Shown piece by piece: positions 1 to 5,235 of a stretch of 5,291 nt of DNA. This DNA comes from Verrucomicrobiota bacterium (GTDB taxonomy: Bacteria; Verrucomicrobiota; Verrucomicrobiia; Opitutales; Oceanipulchritudinaceae). The notes under the pieces are model-generated. The model did not search any database. It was not told where the DNA came from and was given only the letters and a program-made list of their open reading frames with translations. Position numbers and translations under genes: made by a program. The stretch spans positions 1-5,291 of the forward strand of contig JAAAOD010000016.1 in NCBI GenBank assembly GCA_009908535.1, given 5' to 3'. Within the stretch, counting starts at the first letter, position 1. Every line of letters starts with the position of its first letter.

Positions 1-1167
1 GGCGCTGCATCGCTTCGAGGAGATAAAAATCGGCGAACATGGCCCCGACCTCATCCTCGCCCCATTTTTCGGAAGCTTTGCGGAGGATGGATTGATAGGA
101 GGAACCAGTGGTCAGGTAAGCCGGACTGGAAAGTTCCTCGAGGAAGGCTTCGGCGTCCGCGAGGTAGCGCAGGTCGTCGGTGTGCTGGTACAGCTCGAGC
201 GCGGCGGAGGCGACAATGGCGGCGGCGGAGGAATCGCGCGGATTGCGGCTGTCGAGAGGAGCGTCGAAATCGGAGTAGGGAACCCAGCCGCGGTCGGCTT
301 CCGCCAGACCGTTCAGGAAGGCATCGTACAGCGTCCGGGCGCGCTCGAGCATGCGGGGAGGCCGGTGTACCGGTACACCATGGTGTAGCCATAAACCGCC
401 CAGGCCTGGCCGCGCGTCCATGTGGAATCGGTTGTCCAGCCCTGGTGCGTCCTCTTGTAATCGACGGTTCCGTCGAGATGGTAGGCCACCACGTGATAAG
501 TGGTCCCGTCCTCGCGGACGTTGTGTTCCCATGTCTTGTCGGCATGGGTAATGGCATGGTCTTCATAATCCGCCGGCCCGCCGTTGGCACTTGCCCAGAG
601 TACCAGCTCGAGGTTCATCATCTGGTCGATGTTCACTTCGAAGGGAAGATCCGTCGGGTTGGCGATGCTCTGGTCCCACGAGCGGAAGCAACCGATGGTT
701 TCGTTGAATCGTTCCTCAACCAGCGTCTCCGCGCCCGTCAGGAGTACGGGCTTGTAGTCTTCCCGCAGGCCGGCATCGAGCTCGTAGCCGTGGCCGAAAC
801 TGTCGTGTATCTGGAATCCGGTGTCGTTGTCCGTTGCGGTGGCCCGCGAACGAACCCCCTCCGTCCAGTGCATGGCCCGGGCCCGCCAGTCGTCCTTGCC
901 CGTCATTTCGTACAGGTGCCAGAAAATACCAGGCAGAAAGCCGCTTGTCCACGTGCCGTCGCTCTTGCGGTTCCACACGCCCGAGGAGGTCGTGTAGTCG
1001 GCAAAGCGCTCGCGGTTGTTTTGCAGGATGTCCTCCGCAAGGGTTTCCGAGCGCGCTTCCGCGTGCCGGAGCACTTTGTCGTAGCGGATTTCGATGGCGG
1101 AGGTAGCGAGGAGCGGGCCAGCCAAGGTCAGGCCGAGGCTGACAAAGAGCACAGGGGTATTTTTCAT
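1..1167 (-). CDS. Glycoside hydrolase family 88 (unsaturated glucuronyl hydrolase type), 3'-partial, interrupted by a frameshift
   Basis: Family role: releases the 4,5-unsaturated uronic acid from the non-reducing end of oligosaccharides left by polysaccharide lyases. Residues 1-22 look like a Sec signal peptide, so the enzyme is probably periplasmic or exported. Visible family motifs are WTSGFLPGIFW (73-83), TDNDTGF (112-118, with D115 matching the first catalytic Asp), NIDQMMNL (179-186, with D181 matching the second) and STWTRGQAW (248-256). The frame of the start codon is lost after residue 271 (position 355). From 352 down to 2 a different frame carries the rest of the fold, including the GH88 signature PRDSSAAAI and the near-terminal MFADFYLLEAMQR. 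One extra G in the GGGG run at 355-358 would restore a continuous protein of about 389 visible residues, close to normal family length. The stop codon lies beyond the left edge. No good Shine-Dalgarno precedes the start. Substrate (glucuronyl in glycosaminoglycan, ulvan or xanthan fragments) cannot be decided; GH105 is less likely. Confidence 0.88.
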
Positions 1168-1177
1168 AAATATGAAA
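1162..1177. promoter_or_regulatory. Perfect 7-bp inverted repeat spanning the GH88 start codon
   Basis: The sequence TTTCATA-AA-TATGAAA has two perfect 7-bp arms with a 2-bp centre. The GH88 start codon (1167-1165) lies inside the left arm. As DNA it has the size and symmetry of a dimeric repressor site. As RNA the same bases could fold and partly hide the start codon. No regulator is encoded nearby, so the role is inferred from symmetry and position only. Confidence 0.4.
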
Positions 1178-1194
1178 TTGGCTGGTAAACCCCT

Positions 1195-1223
1195 CCGGTC
1201 AAGTCTTGCCTTCGCCGGTCAAG
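1195..1223. repeat. Two direct CCGGTCAAG repeats, 20-bp period, in the GH88/gntK spacer
   Basis: CCGGTCAAG occurs at 1195-1203 and again at 1215-1223, start to start 20 bp, about two helical turns, so both copies face the same side of the DNA. A degenerate third copy (CCGGGGAAAAG) begins at 1233 and contains the purine-rich stretch just before gntK. Read on the minus strand each copy holds TTGACC, which resembles a -35 box, but neither has a convincing -10 box 16-18 bp downstream. The spacer serves two divergent genes, so a shared activator or repressor site is plausible but not shown. Confidence 0.4.
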
Positions 1224-1244
1224 AAAAGATAACCGGGGAAAAGA

Positions 1245-1778
1245 ATGATGGGTACGGAAGGGACAACGGGGCCGGTGCGGATCCTTCTCGTGATGGGGGT
1301 GAGCGGGAGCGGCAAGTCGACGCTGGGAAAGGCGCTTGCGGGGCAGCTGGGGGCGGACTTCATGGAGGGGGATGCCTGGCATCCGGCGGGGAACGTGGCG
1401 AAGATGAGCCGCGGGGAACCGCTCACGGACGCGGACCGCTGGCCATGGCTGCGGGCCCTGCGGGAGGCGTTGGCCGAAGGGGTGGACCGGGGGCGTTCCC
1501 AGGTCCTTGCCTGCAGTGCCTTGAAGGAGGCCTACCGGGAGGTGCTGCGCGAAGGCCTGCCGGACTGGCAGGTGGTCTTGCTCCATGGCGACCGGGAAAC
1601 GCTCTCGCGCCGCATGACGAGTCGAAGGGATCATTTCATGCCGGTGGCGTTGCTGGATTCCCAGCTTGCGGACCTCGAGGAACCGGAAGGGGCGATCCGG
1701 GTCGATATGGCCCTGCCCCTGGACACGGCGGTGAAGGCCGTGATCAGGAAGCTGGGGGAGGCTCCGCCACGGTGCTGA
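1245..1778 (+). CDS. gntK: Gluconokinase
   Basis: Cytoplasmic kinase that converts gluconate and ATP to 6-phosphogluconate and ADP, feeding the pentose phosphate or Entner-Doudoroff route. The protein has 177 residues, as usual for the GntK/IdnK family of P-loop kinases. Walker A is GVSGSGKST at 18-26. The family block FMEGDAWHPAGNVAKM (39-54) follows, then the LTDADRWPWL segment (60-69), LACSALKEAYREVLR (88-102), and the lid and C-terminal block RDHFMPVALLDSQLADLE (128-145), all highly typical. Two ATG codons stand side by side at 1245 and 1248. A purine stretch with GGGGA at 1235-1239 serves either as a weak ribosome-binding site; 1245 was taken. The gene is divergent from GH88 across 77 bases and its last 35 bases overlap the end of the opposing solute-binding protein gene. 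No gluconate permease is adjacent. The family call is firm; gluconate specificity rests on family knowledge. Confidence 0.95.
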   Translation: MMGTEGTTGPVRILLVMGVSGSGKSTLGKALAGQLGADFMEGDAWHPAGNVAKMSRGEPLTDADRWPWLRALREALAEGVDRGRSQVLACSALKEAYREVLREGLPDWQVVLLHGDRETLSRRMTSRRDHFMPVALLDSQLADLEEPEGAIRVDMALPLDTAVKAVIRKLGEAPPRC

Positions 1779-3408
1779 CGGGCTGCTTTCCCTTTGCGAT
1801 GGCCTTCGCGCGCAGGTACTGCTCGCGGAAGTGGCCGCTGAGCTCGCGGGCGAGCCGCACTTCCTCGATGCGCGGGCCGGAAAGGGCCGCATCGATGGGC
1901 CCTTGGGCGGCTTCGTAGGAGATGCGCTCAAGATTCTGAAACACGGCCATGGCGGCCTCGGCGGCTTCCGCCCGGCCCTGGGCGCGCGCCTCGAGAATGG
2001 CGGCCCATGCCGCGACCAGTTCCTTGCGGACGTCGATAAAACAGATCCGGATGAGGGTCCTCAACTCGCTGAAGAGGCGACCGGTCCACTCCCGGTGATA
2101 GGTGAAGTCCCGCGAGGCCTCGTAGGGATTGAAGCCGGCGTCGGAGCGGTAGTGGTTCCATTTTTCGGTGTAGAGCTCCGGGCGGATGGGCGGCCGGCGC
2201 AGGGCATAAACTTCCGGTCCGCCGGGGGCCCCCACGTCGAAATTCCAGAGCTTCTGGCCCTCGAGGGAGAGGACGAATTCAAGAAAGGCCTGTGCGGTTT
2301 CGCGATGCGGTGCGCCCCGCAGAATGCCCACCGGGTCGACGGAAATGGTGCTGCCGCCTTTCGGGGTGTGGAAGCCGAAACGATCATCGCCGCTGCGCTC
2401 GAGGATGTTTTCCTGCTGGAAGCGGCCGTAAAAATCGATCGACATCCCGGCGGCGCAGTCCCCCATTCCGACATCAATGTTCGGCTTCTGGGAGGTATCC
2501 GTGAAATAGCGGGCGTTGGCGGAGATGAGCTGGATGAGCCGCATTCCCTTCCTCCAGCCCGCGGCGAGGGAGCCGCCTTGCGCTTCGAGGCGCTGCATCT
2601 GCTGCTGCAGGATCATCTCGAAGGCTTGTGTCATGGAACCGCTCTTTGTCGGGTCGCACACCGCCACCTGGCCGAAGAGGCGCGGATCCGCGAGGTCGGC
2701 CCACTGGCGGGGATCCTTTTCGATCCCGAGCTTTCGCAGGGCGTCCCGGTTGTAGATGATCCCGTAGCTGGACAGCACCGCCCCGTACCAGCGGCCCTCG
2801 GCGTCGTAGTAGCGTTCGCCCGCAAGGGTCTCGGGGATCGCCTCCGGCAGTTCGCCGCGGGGGGCCGTTTCCTGGAACCAGCCGGGATGGCTTTCCAGAA
2901 GTCCGGCATCGATGAGGGTGCCCTTCCGCGCCTGTACGGAAAAATCGTAGGTGCCGCCGCCAAAGAAAACGTCGATACCGGAGCTGACGTCGCTCGCCAG
3001 AAAGGCCCGACGCGCGGCCTCGGCCACGGTGTCATCCTCCGGTGAATTGTCGGGCACGAGGTCATCATCGGAAAAGGCGGCCTGCACCGCGCGCGTCCAT
3101 TCCCGCCCGAGGTCGTTTTCCCAGTGGTTGCGGAAGCTGTTGAGGTACTCCGAGGCGAGGAACTTGCCGATCTCGCTGGTTCCGCCAATCACCCGGTAAT
3201 CCACGTAAACGGTCCGGCCGGTGCGCTCCTGGTACCAGTCCTCGAACCCGCGCGCGAATTCCTGCCGGATGGATTCGGTGTGGGGCGTGATGACGACGAC
3301 GCGGTCCTCCGCGCCCAACGGGGCCGTGCGTTCGCGCTGCAGGACAAAGGGCAGCCCGATGACAAGGGCCATCGCCGCCACGATGAGGATTTTCCCGCCG
3401 CGGTTCAT
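1744..3408 (-). CDS. ABC transporter extracellular solute-binding protein, unusually long (554 aa), membrane-anchored
   Basis: Probable ligand-capturing subunit of an ABC importer, related to the family 1 / iron- and polyamine-type binding proteins. Residues 8-23 form one hydrophobic segment without a lipobox cysteine, so the protein is either secreted through Sec or stays anchored with its body in the periplasm. Fold landmarks are RVVVITPHTESIRQEF (36-51), GRWYGAVLSSYGIIYNRDAL (205-224), CDPTKSGSMTQAFEM (251-265), GDCAAGMSIDFYGRF (316-330) and DPVGILRGAPHRETAQAFLEF (358-378). Usual relatives have about 330-360 residues. This one carries an extra block at about 86-146 and about 165 residues after 390, much of it charged and Ala/Glu-rich helix. 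The tyrosine pair that binds iron in FbpA-type proteins is not evident at the expected place, so the ligand is open. The ATG overlaps the ATPase stop as ATGA, which implies translational coupling. No strong Shine-Dalgarno is seen. Confidence 0.87.
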   Translation of the reverse strand: MNRGGKILIVAAMALVIGLPFVLQRERTAPLGAEDRVVVITPHTESIRQEFARGFEDWYQERTGRTVYVDYRVIGGTSEIGKFLASEYLNSFRNHWENDLGREWTRAVQAAFSDDDLVPDNSPEDDTVAEAARRAFLASDVSSGIDVFFGGGTYDFSVQARKGTLIDAGLLESHPGWFQETAPRGELPEAIPETLAGERYYDAEGRWYGAVLSSYGIIYNRDALRKLGIEKDPRQWADLADPRLFGQVAVCDPTKSGSMTQAFEMILQQQMQRLEAQGGSLAAGWRKGMRLIQLISANARYFTDTSQKPNIDVGMGDCAAGMSIDFYGRFQQENILERSGDDRFGFHTPKGGSTISVDPVGILRGAPHRETAQAFLEFVLSLEGQKLWNFDVGAPGGPEVYALRRPPIRPELYTEKWNHYRSDAGFNPYEASRDFTYHREWTGRLFSELRTLIRICFIDVRKELVAAWAAILEARAQGRAEAAEAAMAVFQNLERISYEAAQGPIDAALSGPRIEEVRLARELSGHFREQYLRAKAIAKGKQPVSTVAEPPPAS

Positions 3409-4484
3409 CGCGCCAGCACCACCACATCGTCCGCATCCACGGCGGCGTAAAGGGCTCCTTGGCCCGCCCTGCCGAGGTGCCGCGGGTTCAATTCAAACAC
3501 CTTCAACTCCACTCCCTCGCTGACAAAAGCGTAGCGGGCGATTTCCCCGTAGTAGACGGACTCGCCGATACGGCCTGAGAAGCCGTTTTCCTCCGCGGGA
3601 AAATGATCGAGGGTGATGCACTCCGGCCGAATCGACAGGGTCACTTCCTGCCCTTCGGAAAACTCCGCTTCCGGATCGCCGGCCACCCCGGTCAGTTCGC
3701 CGACACCGGTCTTGACGAGGACCTGCCCCGCCTCGGCGTGGAGAACCGTCCCCTCGAGGAAGTTCGTCTCCCCGATGAAATCAGCCACGAAGGGCGTCCG
3801 CGGGCGCTTATAGACCTCCGTCGGCGATCCCACCTGCAGCAGCTCGCCCTCGTCGAGAACGGCCATGCGATCGGCAATCGATAGCGCTTCTTTCTGGTCG
3901 TGGGTGACGTAGATCGTGGTCAAATGGAAGTCCTTGCAGACGCGGCGGATTTCCTGCCGCATCTCCAGGCGCAGCTTGGCGTCGAGGTTGGAAAGCGGCT
4001 CATCGAGGAAGAGGCAGCGCGGTCGCACGACGAGGGCCCGGGCCAGCGCGACCCGCTGCTGCTGCCCGCCCGAGAGTTGGTTCGGTTTCCGGTCCGCATA
4101 GGCTTCCATGCGCACGGAGGCGAGGGCCTCCGCAACCTGTTCCCTGCGACGGGCTTTCGGGACTTTCCGCTGTTCGAGCCCAAAGGCGACGTTCTCCGCC
4201 ACCGTCATGTGCGGCCAGAGCGCGTAGCTCTGGAACATCATGCCGGTGTTGCGCTTGTGCGGGGCCAGCCGCGTTACGTCCTCTTCCCCGAAGCGGATGG
4301 TGCCGGCCTCGGGCTGGTAAAATCCAGCAAGGCAGCGCAACAGCGTCGTTTTCCCGCAGCCGCTCGGTCCCAGCAGAAAGAAAAGCTCTCCCGGCTCGAT
4401 TTCGAGGTCCACCCCCTTGAGGGCCCGGACCTCCCCGAACCGCTTTTCCACCTGCGCAACCTCGACCCGAATCATGCGCGCCAT
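3405..4484 (-). CDS. ABC transporter ATP-binding protein with TOBE domain (PotA/FbpC/UgpC-like)
   Basis: Cytoplasmic ATPase that would power an ABC importer, almost certainly with the binding protein encoded directly downstream. The 359 residues contain every catalytic element: Walker A GPSGCGKTT (39-47), Q-loop glutamine 85 in MMFQSYALWPHMTV, signature LSGGQQQR (137-144), Walker B CLFLDEP (157-163) with E162, D-loop SNLDAK (165-170) and H-loop H195 in YVTHDQKEA. Residues from about 240 to 352 form the C-terminal TOBE/MalK-like regulatory region, beginning GETNFLEG. Length is normal for the polyamine/iron/sugar importer ATPases. M1 and M4 are both possible starts, and neither has a clear Shine-Dalgarno. 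The gene follows the DoxX-like gene by 45 bases and shares ATGA with the next gene. No permease is encoded in this cluster as far as the window shows. Substrate class cannot be set from the ATPase alone. Confidence 0.95.
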   Translation of the reverse strand: MARMIRVEVAQVEKRFGEVRALKGVDLEIEPGELFFLLGPSGCGKTTLLRCLAGFYQPEAGTIRFGEEDVTRLAPHKRNTGMMFQSYALWPHMTVAENVAFGLEQRKVPKARRREQVAEALASVRMEAYADRKPNQLSGGQQQRVALARALVVRPRCLFLDEPLSNLDAKLRLEMRQEIRRVCKDFHLTTIYVTHDQKEALSIADRMAVLDEGELLQVGSPTEVYKRPRTPFVADFIGETNFLEGTVLHAEAGQVLVKTGVGELTGVAGDPEAEFSEGQEVTLSIRPECITLDHFPAEENGFSGRIGESVYYGEIARYAFVSEGVELKVFELNPRHLGRAGQGALYAAVDADDVVVLAR

Positions 4485-4529
4485 GGAAGAAGACGCGCCG
4501 ACCCTGTCAAAGCTAATTGGCGGCGGGGT

Positions 4530-4904
4530 TCAGCCCTTCAGCAAGGGCATGTATTTCGACTTGTAGTGCAGAAGCGCCAACCCGTTCAGCACGGCGAGAA
4601 TCAGGCCGGGCACGATTCCACCGGGGGCCAGCGTGGCGTGGAAGAGAAGGATGTTCACCGTCACCGGGGTCAGCACCAGCAGCATCAGGGCGGCGTAGCG
4701 GTTCAGCACCAGCGTCACCGCCGTAAGGAGGTAAATAATGCCAAGGAGGGGAAAAAGAATTCCCGTGGACCCCAGGGCGGCCATGTAGGCCTGGGCCTGT
4801 TCCGGCAACTCCGGCATCGGCATGAACTTCAGGAACTTGTTCAGCCCGAAAACGAGCAGCATGAGGGCGAGGAGGTAGCGGGCGGTATTGGTCACGTGCT
4901 TCAT
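4530..4904 (-). CDS. DoxX-like four-helix membrane protein
   Basis: A 124-residue integral membrane protein of the DoxX/DoxX-like family, whose members are small four-helix inner-membrane proteins; some are tied to quinone or thiol redox chemistry, but most have no known role. Hydrophobic segments lie at about 8-22, 46-67, 70-90 and 96-113. FGLNKFLKFMPMPELP (19-34) after helix 1 and TPVTVNILLFH (79-89) are typical of the family in Bacteroidota and Verrucomicrobiota. The basic tail YKSKYMPLLKG probably faces the cytoplasm. AGGA lies only 2 bases from the ATG, too close to be ideal, and an AAGGGAG lies about 19 bases upstream. The gene is on the same strand as the ABC genes and 45 bases before them, so it may be first in their operon. 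It lacks the EAA-type loop of an ABC permease and should not be taken for one. Confidence 0.85.
   Translation of the reverse strand: MKHVTNTARYLLALMLLVFGLNKFLKFMPMPELPEQAQAYMAALGSTGILFPLLGIIYLLTAVTLVLNRYAALMLLVLTPVTVNILLFHATLAPGGIVPGLILAVLNGLALLHYKSKYMPLLKG
4533..4548. other. Small perfect hairpin at the 3' end of the DoxX-like gene
   Basis: GCCCTT (4533-4538), tetraloop CAGC, then AAGGGC (4543-4548) form a perfect 6-bp stem right beside the DoxX-like stop codon. No T tract follows on the minus strand, so it is not a standard intrinsic terminator. It might slow nucleases between this cistron and the ABC genes, or be chance. Confidence 0.25.
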
Positions 4905-4931
4905 GATCCTGGAGCGTAAGGAACTCCCTTG

Positions 4932-4938
4932 AGGAGGT
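4932..4938 (+). promoter_or_regulatory. Consensus Shine-Dalgarno AGGAGGT before a small ORF
   Basis: AGGAGGT matches the anti-Shine-Dalgarno complement exactly and is the best ribosome-binding site in the window. It stands 11 bases before an ATG at 4950, slightly longer than the usual 5-9. It is a main reason to consider the small ORF real, since none of the recognised genes here has so good a site. It could be chance in a purine-rich stretch. Confidence 0.35.
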
Positions 4939-4949
4939 AAAGAAGCGAA

Positions 4950-5123
4950 ATGGTGATCGCCGCTTTCCGCAAAGCTGCCCGGCGCTGTGAACAGGCGGTG
5001 AAGAAAAATGAATATCTCCGGCTTGCCCGGAAAGGAAGGGAACGATTCCGATATTCCTCATGTGTAAGGATTTCTTCTAGCCACTATAAATTCCCGTTGA
5101 CACTAGATCTGGTGTTTGCGTAA
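4950..5123 (+). CDS. Possible small basic protein, 57 aa, unrecognised
   Basis: An ATG at 4950 opens a 57-codon frame ending at TAA 5121-5123. The first 36 or so residues are strongly basic and could form an amphipathic helix (begins MVIAAFRKAARRCEQAVKK); the tail SSHYKFPLTLDLVFA is more hydrophobic. I recognise no family. For: the consensus AGGAGGT upstream, and the end falling before a terminator-like hairpin. Against: third-position G+C is only about half, well below the neighbouring genes, and the 3' part runs through the TTGACA and palindrome, which look regulatory. A leader peptide or chance ORF is equally possible. Confidence 0.22.
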   Translation: MVIAAFRKAARRCEQAVKKNEYLRLARKGRERFRYSSCVRISSSHYKFPLTLDLVFA

Positions 5124-5143
5124 GTCTTTCACCCCAATATATA
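5097..5143 (+). promoter_or_regulatory. Candidate promoter region for the rightmost gene
   Basis: A perfect -35 hexamer TTGACA sits at 5097-5102, but the bases 16-18 bp further on (around 5119-5126, GTAAGTC) make a poor -10. A second reading uses TTGCGT (5116-5121) with TATATA (5138-5143) after a 16-bp spacer. Either would give a 5' leader of roughly 90-110 bases before the ATG at 5236. The local A+T richness supports promoter activity; which pair is used cannot be decided by eye. Confidence 0.35.
5100..5115. promoter_or_regulatory. 16-bp imperfect palindrome overlapping TTGACA, possible operator
   Basis: ACACTAGA-TCTGGTGT has 8-bp half-sites that match in 7 of 8 pairs, with a single T/G mismatch and no spacer. 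It shares bases with the TTGACA at 5097-5102, the position where a dimeric repressor would block RNA polymerase. The regulator is unknown, and the motif does not recur at the GH88/gntK spacer. Confidence 0.35.
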
Positions 5144-5151
5144 GGGCCCAC

Positions 5152-5173
5152 CATCCTTTTACGGGATGTTTTT
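5152..5173 (+). terminator. Weak terminator- or attenuator-like hairpin
   Basis: CATCC (5152-5156) pairs with GGATG (5164-5168) across a 7-base loop and is followed at once by TTTTT (5169-5173). The 5-bp stem is short for an intrinsic terminator. It could end the small ORF transcript or act in the leader of the gene at 5236. Confidence 0.22.
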
Positions 5174-5188
5174 CTCATTAATCCAGCA

Positions 5189-5210
5189 GGCGTCGGAGAA
5201 TCCGGACGCC
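5189..5210 (+). promoter_or_regulatory. Strong hairpin in the 5' leader of the rightmost gene
   Basis: GGCGTCGGA pairs with TCC-GACGCC (one bulged G at 5204) around a GAA loop, giving 9 base pairs, mostly G-C. No T tract follows, so it is not a simple terminator. It ends 9 bases before the ribosome-binding site at 5220-5225, leaving that site free. It may stabilise the mRNA or tune initiation. Confidence 0.35.
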
Positions 5211-5219
5211 CGAATTTAC

Positions 5220-5225
5220 AGGAAG
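5220..5225 (+). promoter_or_regulatory. Ribosome-binding site of the rightmost gene
   Basis: AGGAAG lies 10 bases upstream of the ATG at 5236 and follows the leader hairpin. It supports choosing this ATG as the start. Confidence 0.55.
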
Positions 5226-5235
5226 CAAAAGATCA

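Larger units (their letters stand above)
4905..5235. other. 331-base divergent intergenic region
   Basis: This is the spacer between the DoxX-like gene (minus) and the gene starting at 5236 (plus). Its right half (about 5050-5190) is clearly richer in A and T than the genes around it. It holds a possible small ORF at 4950-5123, a TTGACA box, a 16-bp imperfect palindrome, a TATATA box and two hairpins, each listed separately. A promoter for the leftward DoxX/ABC operon must lie here or nearby, but I found no minus-strand pair of -35 and -10 boxes that I would defend. Confidence 0.7.

Noticed and set aside
51..590. 179-codon minus-strand frame overlapping the GH88 gene
   Set aside because: It is Arg/Pro-rich. 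The true continuation of GH88 below 352 is in the third frame, which carries the DSSAAAI signature, not this one.
1094..1918. Long plus-strand open frame starting in the GH88 gene and running through gntK
   Set aside because: It is a glycine/arginine-rich shadow in a different frame of gntK, with no domain motif; gntK itself has every family motif.
1831..3045. 404-codon plus-strand open frame opposite the solute-binding protein
   Set aside because: It is an antisense shadow of a G+C-rich gene. The minus-strand frame has the recognisable fold and the ATGA link to the ATPase.
4505..4510. TTGACA on the minus strand just before the ATPase gene
   Set aside because: A -10 box at normal spacing would fall on the ATPase start codon, so it could only serve a leaderless transcript; no supporting -10 is seen.
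4530..4904. DoxX-like protein as the missing ABC permease
   Set aside because: At 124 residues with four helices and no EAA-type cytoplasmic loop it does not have permease architecture.
3900..4919. 339-codon plus-strand open frame opposite the ATPase and DoxX genes
   Set aside because: It crosses two well-supported minus-strand genes, is very rich in His/Gln/Arg, and resembles no family.
5017..5031. TCCGG/CCGGA hairpin in the right-hand spacer
   Set aside because: It has a short 5-bp stem with a 5-base loop and no adjacent T run on either strand, and could be chance.
4513..5061. 182-codon minus-strand frame covering the DoxX-like gene
   Set aside because: It is out of frame with the clearly membrane-spanning DoxX-like protein and has no recognisable features.
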